Source: JAFALK01 sp042701975
GTDB taxonomy: Bacteria > Pseudomonadota > Gammaproteobacteria > Burkholderiales > Burkholderiaceae_C
Direction: 5' to 3'
NCBI GenBank assembly: GCA_042701975.1
Contig: CP170561.1
Span: 2,790,001 to 2,854,000, forward strand
DNA length: 64,000 nt
Positions 60,127 through 64,000 of this stretch are shown here, one piece after another; positions within the stretch are counted from its first letter, which is position 1, and every line of letters begins with the position of its first letter. Made by a program: the position numbers and the translations under genes. The notes beneath the pieces were generated by a model. It searched no databases and was not told the origin of the DNA. It worked only from the letters and a program-made list of their open reading frames with translations.

Positions 60127-60223
60127 GGTCTGTCCTTTCCGTGCCGGAAACCGTCTAGGTTCTCCCCGGCGAAATGCCAGGAACTACGAGGCCGGGCAGC
60201 TTGCCTTGGCCTCGTTGAGACGT

Positions 60224-60251
60224 ATATCGGACCGAAAACGGACGGACTTGA
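60224..60251 (-). promoter_or_regulatory. Sigma-28-like promoter for the second flagellin
   Basis: On the minus strand TCAAGTCC (60244-60251) and TCCGATAT (60224-60231) are 12 bases apart and lie about 98 bases upstream of the ATG. The same layout precedes the first flagellin and fliD. Confidence 0.7.
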
Positions 60252-60274
60252 GCCCTTTTTAGGACTTGCAGCCC

Positions 60275-60375
60275 GCCCTTCTCTGGAGAAGGGCAGGCGC
60301 AAGGGGCTCCGGACCGTCAACCTGACGGGTCTCGTCAGGCTACAGCGGCGGCAGGTGCCAGGGAACCGGCACCTG
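60275..60375 (-). repeat. Three hairpins downstream of the first flagellin
   Basis: Three perfect inverted repeats follow the fliC1 stop on the minus strand: 60352-60375 (8-bp stem CAGGTGCC), 60321-60339 (7-bp stem CCTGACG) and 60275-60294 (8-bp stem GCCCTTCT). None has a T-tract, so they may stabilise the mRNA end or act as Rho-dependent or weak terminators before the fliC2 promoter. Confidence 0.5.
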
Positions 60376-60380
60376 TGCCT

Positions 60381-61244
60381 TCATCGAAGAAGCGTCAGCA
60401 CTTGGGTCGGCAATTGATTGGCTTGGGCAATCATTGCGGTGCCAGCTTGCTGAAGGATCTGGGCACGCGACAGGTTGGCGGTTTCTGCGGCGAAGTCGGC
60501 ATCGGTGATGCGGCTCTTGGCAGCGCTCTGGTTCTCGACCGAGACCTGCAGGTTGGCAACCACGGCGTCGAAGCGGTTCTGGGCGGCACCCATCACGCTG
60601 CGCTGGCTGTTCACGGTCGTCAGGGCGGTGTCGATGTTGTCGATCACGGTGGCGATCGTGGACGGCGTGGCCGTGTTGTCGATCACGGAGCGGCCTGCGC
60701 CGGTGTTGTCGCTGCCGGCGACGACGGAGATGGTGGCGTCCGTCGTCAGGTTCGTCGTGGTGATGTCAATCGAATCATTGGACGTCGTGTTCGCACCGAT
60801 CTGGAAGGTCTGCGTGCCGGCGTCGCTGCCGATGATGTTCTTGCCGTTGAAGGCCGTGCCACCCAGCACGCGCTGGATTTCCTGGGCCAGCTGGCCGAAT
60901 TCCTGGTCCAGCGAGTCGCGGTCGGCGCTGGTGTTGGTGGCGTTGCGGGCCTGGACAGCCAGTTCACGCATGCGCTGCAGGTTGTTCGTCACCTGGGACA
61001 GGGCGCCGTCGGCCGTCTGGGCCAGCGAGATGCCGTCATTGGCGTTGCGCTGGGCAACGTTCATGCCGCGCACTTGCGCTTCCATGCGGGAGGCGATGGC
61101 GAGGCCGGCGGCGTCATCCTTGGCGGAGTTCACACGCAGACCGGAAGACAGACGCTGCATGGCCATGGCCAGGGAGTTCTGCGTCTGGGCGGTGTTGCGC
61201 TGGGCGTTCAGCGACAACAGGTTGGTATTGATGATGGCGGCCAT
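60381..61244 (-). CDS. fliC: Flagellin, first copy
   Basis: A 287-aa flagellin, one of three tandem copies. N-terminal MAAIINTNLLSLNAQRN and RVNSAKDDAAGLAIASRM plus the C-terminal ILQQAGTAMIAQANQLPTQVLTLL define it. The central region is short and Ser/Thr-rich. It is followed by several hairpins and has the best-placed sigma-28-like promoter (61359-61386). It differs from the second copy mainly in the middle and at the extreme C-terminus, where it ends in LR rather than LQR. Confidence 0.96.
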   Translation of the reverse strand: MAAIINTNLLSLNAQRNTAQTQNSLAMAMQRLSSGLRVNSAKDDAAGLAIASRMEAQVRGMNVAQRNANDGISLAQTADGALSQVTNNLQRMRELAVQARNATNTSADRDSLDQEFGQLAQEIQRVLGGTAFNGKNIIGSDAGTQTFQIGANTTSNDSIDITTTNLTTDATISVVAGSDNTGAGRSVIDNTATPSTIATVIDNIDTALTTVNSQRSVMGAAQNRFDAVVANLQVSVENQSAAKSRITDADFAAETANLSRAQILQQAGTAMIAQANQLPTQVLTLLR

Positions 61245-61358
61245 TTGGGCTTCCTTTCACAAGAACTGATACAGATACAGATAAACGGCTTGCACTGGGG
61301 CACGACGCTGGCCTTAGCCGGCCGGGCCACGGATCCGATTTCGCACCCGTTGAAGTGG

Positions 61359-61386
61359 TTGTCGGACGTTGCTCGGCAGAACTTGA
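61359..61386 (-). promoter_or_regulatory. Sigma-28-like promoter for the first flagellin
   Basis: On the minus strand TCAAGTTC (61379-61386) and TCCGACAA (61359-61366) are 12 bases apart. The predicted leader is about 105 bases. The elements match those before fliC2 and fliD. Confidence 0.7.
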
Positions 61387-61541
61387 GGCCTGTTTGTCAA
61401 TAGCCCTGATCTTTTGAAAAGAACCCGATACAACGGGCATTTCTTCTCGCTTTACAAAAACACTTGAAAAGAAGGCTAAAGCGGAAGAGCTGGGGGCGGA
61501 AGGTCCGGCTTTTCTTGGTTTTCGGAGCAGGTCGCGGAACC

Positions 61542-61568
61542 TAAAGTTTTTCGGACGGCAGCCGAGGG
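61542..61568 (+). promoter_or_regulatory. Near-consensus sigma-28 promoter for the TPR/glycosyltransferase genes
   Basis: TAAAGTTT (61542-61549) is an exact match to the classical sigma-28 -35, followed by an 11-base spacer and GCCGAGGG (61561-61568; consensus GCCGATAA). It lies 26 bases before the TPR gene ATG. Confidence 0.78.
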
Positions 61569-61594
61569 GCAAAGCCGTACAGAAGGAGATGCTC

Positions 61595-62077
61595 ATGCTG
61601 CAAACCGATACCGCCGCCAAGGTCATCAACGGCGCCCACGCCATTGCTGACGAAATCCGCCGCACCGAAGGCCCGTCCTACGAAGCCCTGATGCTTCTGA
61701 GCCGTGCCCGCAACGAGGCCTACGCCGAGGTCGCCCGCGGCGACCTGTCCAGCGGCCTCAACCTGCTCAACGACGCGTTGAGTCAGGTGCCCACCAGCCA
61801 CGACCTGCTCAGCGACATGGCGGCTCTGCTGCTGGCCGCTGGCGAACATGCCCACGCCGCGAGCTACGCCGCTCGCGCGCTCGCCATCACCCCCACGCAC
61901 GGGCCGAGCCTTTACACGCTGGCGTTCTCGCTGGCTGCGCAAGGCGAGATCGATCGTGCCATCCTGGCTCTGAAGGAGCTGGCCGTTGACGGCCCGGCCC
62001 GTCAGAATCTGATGGCCGAAGCGCCGGACCTGGCGCCGCTGGTCGATCTTGAGCTCGAACGCCTGCAGTCGCGCTGA
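61595..62077 (+). CDS. TPR-repeat protein in the flagellar regulon
   Basis: A 160-aa helical protein with about three tetratricopeptide-like units (YEALMLLSRARNEAYAEVARGDLSSGLNLLNDAL, LSDMAALLLAAGEHAHAASYAARALAI, SLYTLAFSLAAQGEIDRAILALKEL). ATG 61595 has AAGGAG six bases upstream; another ATG two codons earlier is too close to that site. The sigma-28 promoter immediately before it places it in the late flagellar class. It may assist the downstream glycosyltransferase or bind flagellin; neither is shown. Confidence 0.72.
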   Translation: MLQTDTAAKVINGAHAIADEIRRTEGPSYEALMLLSRARNEAYAEVARGDLSSGLNLLNDALSQVPTSHDLLSDMAALLLAAGEHAHAASYAARALAITPTHGPSLYTLAFSLAAQGEIDRAILALKELAVDGPARQNLMAEAPDLAPLVDLELERLQSR

Positions 62078-62165
62078 TCTTCTTTCAGCGCGCCTGAAGG
62101 CCCAGCCGCATCGCAGCATCCCGGCCCCGACGGTGCCTTGAGCGCCGCCGGGGTTCAGTCATGCC

Positions 62166-63203
62166 ATGAACAAGCAGCAAAGCCTGGCCCTTGTCGTCAT
62201 CGCCCGCAATGAAGCGCCGCGCCTGCCGCGGTTGCTGAACAGCGTGCGCCCCTTCGTCGACCGCATGCTGGTGCTGGACACCGGCTCGACCGACGGCACG
62301 CCCGAGCTTGCGCGCAGCCTTGGCGCGCAGGTCGAGGAGTTCGATTGGGTGGATGACTTCTCCGCCGCGCGCAACCGTGCGCTGGAACTGGCTGGCGCCG
62401 ACTGGCACCTGGTGCTCGATGCCGACGAATGGCTGGAAGAGGGCGGCGAGCAGCTGGCCGCCTTGCGTTCGTTAACGCCTGATTTCATCGGTGCCGTGGA
62501 ACTGCTCGATCACTTCGAGGGGGGCACCGCTCATCAGTGGTTGAGCCGCGTGCTGCCAGGCGGGATCCGCTATGCCGGCCGGGTGCATGAGCAGCCTCAG
62601 CACCAGCTGCCGGTCCGTCGCCTGGGCGTGCGCGTCGGGCATGACGGGTATTCCAACGAACGCCTGGCTGCCAAGCGCGGCCGCAACCGCGCACTGCTGG
62701 AGCAGATGCTGCGGGAATCCAGGGGCGATGCCTACCTGCTCTATCAACTGGGCAAGGATCACGCCGTCTACGACGAGCATGCGCTGGCTGAAGCGGCTTT
62801 CGCCGCAGCAGTGGCGAGCGTGAATGCTGACAACCTGCCTTCCTGGTGGTTCGATCTGGTGGCGCGGCGGCTCTACGGCCTCAAATGCCTGGGCTGGCAT
62901 GCCGAGGGCGTGGAGTTCGCGCAGGAGCAGATGGCGGCCTGCGCCGATTCGCCGGACTTCTTCTTCGCCCTGGGCGACCTGCTGCTGGACTTTGCCGCCG
63001 AGCACACCGACCGCGCCCCCGAATTGCTGCCCATGGCCGAAGCGGCGTGGCGCCAGTGCATCGCCATCGGCGAGCGGCCCGACCTGGTGGGCGCGGTGGC
63101 GGGGCGTGGCTCGCGGCTGGCGGCGCACAACCTCGCCGTCGTGCTGGACGGAACGGGACGCGGCGCAGAGGCAGCGGTCGTCCGAGAGGCTTACGGCTTG
63201 TAG
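62166..63203 (+). CDS. Family 2 glycosyltransferase with TPR-like C-terminus
   Basis: A 345-aa enzyme. The GT-A domain has LALVVIARNEAPRLPRLLNSV at the start, VLDTGSTDGTPELA and the metal-binding LVLDADEWL (Asp-x-Asp). The C-terminal half is helical and TPR-like (YLLYQLGKDHAVYDEHALAEAAFAAAVA). This SPBC/WcaA-like GT2 with a TPR tail is often seen near flagellins. Placed 88 bases after the sigma-28-driven TPR gene and before flhDC, it is a good candidate flagellin glycosyltransferase; the acceptor is inference. Confidence 0.86.
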   Translation: MNKQQSLALVVIARNEAPRLPRLLNSVRPFVDRMLVLDTGSTDGTPELARSLGAQVEEFDWVDDFSAARNRALELAGADWHLVLDADEWLEEGGEQLAALRSLTPDFIGAVELLDHFEGGTAHQWLSRVLPGGIRYAGRVHEQPQHQLPVRRLGVRVGHDGYSNERLAAKRGRNRALLEQMLRESRGDAYLLYQLGKDHAVYDEHALAEAAFAAAVASVNADNLPSWWFDLVARRLYGLKCLGWHAEGVEFAQEQMAACADSPDFFFALGDLLLDFAAEHTDRAPELLPMAEAAWRQCIAIGERPDLVGAVAGRGSRLAAHNLAVVLDGTGRGAEAAVVREAYGL

Positions 63204-63347
63204 GAAAAAACCTGACAAGGGCCACCGAAGAATCGGGACTCAAGAAGAAGAAATGGCCTGATCCCGGTCGCCTTATCGGCTCTTCACAATGCAACGCATG
63301 CCGCTTCAGTGAAGCAACCGGCAGCAACGCAAAGTGGAGCCCGAGAC

Positions 63348-63671
63348 ATGAACGCCGATCAGATCCTCACCGAAATTCGCGAAGCCAATCTGTCCTACCT
63401 GATGTTGGCGCAGAACCTGATCCGCGCCGACCGCGAACAGGCGCTGTACCGCCTGGGCATCTCCGACGAAACGGCCACGCTGCTGGCCACGCTCTCGCCG
63501 GCCCAGATCATGAAGATCGCCAGCGGCAACACGCTGCTGTGCCGCTTCCGCATGGACGACGACCTGGTGTGGGGCCTGCTGACCAGCCACGGCAAGAACA
63601 GCGCCAACGACAGCGTCAGCCGCCTGCACGCTTCCATCCTGATGGCCGGTCGCCATGCCGAAGCCGCCTAA
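63348..63671 (+). CDS. flhD: Flagellar master regulator subunit FlhD
   Basis: A 107-aa subunit of the FlhD4C2 activator that switches on class II flagellar genes. The sequence MNADQILTEIREANLSYLMLAQNLIRADREQALYRLGI and DETATLLATLSPAQIMKIASGNTLLCRFR is characteristic. ATG 63348 is preferred to a GTG 13 codons upstream, because the family begins at this Met. flhC follows after 13 bases. Confidence 0.95.
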   Translation: MNADQILTEIREANLSYLMLAQNLIRADREQALYRLGISDETATLLATLSPAQIMKIASGNTLLCRFRMDDDLVWGLLTSHGKNSANDSVSRLHASILMAGRHAEAA

Positions 63672-63684
63672 GGAGGGCCGCACC

Positions 63685-64000
63685 ATGCGCAACAAGAGCA
63701 TCCTCTCCGAAGCCCGCCAGATCGAGCGCGCCGTCACCCTGATCAATCTCGGTGCCCGCCTGCAGGTGCTGGAGTCGGAGACCGACCTGAGCTACGAGCG
63801 GCTGCTGCGCCTGTACAAGGAAGTCTCGGGCAAGAGCCCGTCCAAGGGCCAGTTGCCGTTCTCGACCGACTGGTTCATGACCTGGCAGCCCAACATCCAC
63901 GCCAGCCTGTTCCTCAACGTCCACGAATACCTGAACAAGGTGGCCGAGCTGGACGAGATCGACACCGTCATCAAGGCCTACCAGCTCTACCAGGAGCAGA
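63685..64000 (+). CDS. flhC: Flagellar master regulator subunit FlhC (partial)
   Basis: The FlhC partner of FlhD, cut by the window end after 105 codons. It starts at ATG 63685 with a strong AGGAGGG (63671-63677). The visible part (MRNKSILSEARQIERAVTLINLGARLQVLE, YERLLRLYKEVSGKSPSKGQLPFSTDWF) matches FlhC. The four-Cys zinc site typical of the C-terminal half lies beyond the window. Confidence 0.94.
   Translation, partial: MRNKSILSEARQIERAVTLINLGARLQVLESETDLSYERLLRLYKEVSGKSPSKGQLPFSTDWFMTWQPNIHASLFLNVHEYLNKVAELDEIDTVIKAYQLYQEQ

Larger units (their letters stand above)
61245..61594. other. Divergent intergenic region between flagellin and TPR gene
   Basis: This 350-base region holds no gene. 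On the minus strand it carries the fliC1 sigma-28-like promoter and a long leader. On the plus strand it carries a near-consensus sigma-28 promoter for the TPR/glycosyltransferase genes. Between them lies an A+T-richer stretch with two GAAAAGAA-type repeats (about 61417 and 61466) that may serve as UP or activator-binding sequence. Confidence 0.6.

Overview
The window is 64 kb of GC-rich chromosome from a motile, aerobic-type betaproteobacterium. A dnaX-ybaB-recR group, a three-flagellin flagellar regulon under FlhDC and sigma-28, tandem S46 dipeptidyl-peptidases and a TIGR01782-type TonB receptor together suggest Burkholderiales near Roseateles/Mitsuaria/Rubrivivax. That placement is inferred from gene content, not from a marker-gene comparison. 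No tRNA, rRNA, CRISPR array, insertion sequence or integrase was seen.

Layout. (1) 1-10.2 kb is housekeeping: the dnaX end, ybaB, recR, small unknown genes, a MAPEG protein, two methyltransferases, OsmC with an AraC regulator, mltD, gloB, rnhA, a dCMP-deaminase-like enzyme and an FMN reductase. (2) 10.2-20.2 kb looks like a peptide-scavenging block: an exported M20 peptidase, two S46 peptidases whose specificity residues differ (Gly versus Arg), an exported serine hydrolase and a TonB-dependent receptor. (3) 20.3-23.1 kb holds a YjbR protein and an orphan FtsX-type permease. (4) 23.1-29.0 kb is chemotaxis, all on the minus strand: a CheZ-like phosphatase, cheY, cheA (broken by one base in a poly-C tract), cheW, a terminator, then an MCP ending in a WETF tail. 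(5) 29.4-31.1 kb encodes a REC-histidine kinase and a LuxR-type regulator. (6) 31.2-36.9 kb is a compact unknown three-gene operon: a lipoprotein, a trypsin-like/SleB fusion and a three-helix membrane protein with a TIGR02594-like hydrolase end. (7) 37.1-41.5 kb is a MacAB-like ABC system with two permeases. (8) 41.5-42.2 kb is a toxin-first PIN/Phd toxin-antitoxin pair behind a near-perfect inverted repeat. (9) 42.9-64 kb is flagellar: fliFGHIJKLMNOPQR, divergent fliE, ycgR, fliT, fliS, fliD, three flagellins, a TPR protein and a glycosyltransferase behind a sigma-28 promoter, and flhDC (flhC cut by the window end).

How it fits together: FlhDC and FliA would drive basal-body, flagellin and cap genes. 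Sigma-28-like promoters are visible before fliC1, fliC2, fliD and the TPR/glycosyltransferase pair, which ties the glycosyltransferase to flagella. The che operon steers the motor, and YcgR can slow it in response to c-di-GMP. The best candidate for an undescribed system is the 31.2-36.9 kb operon. It combines a protease, two cell-wall-hydrolase-like domains and a lipoprotein, and neither hydrolase has a recognisable export signal.
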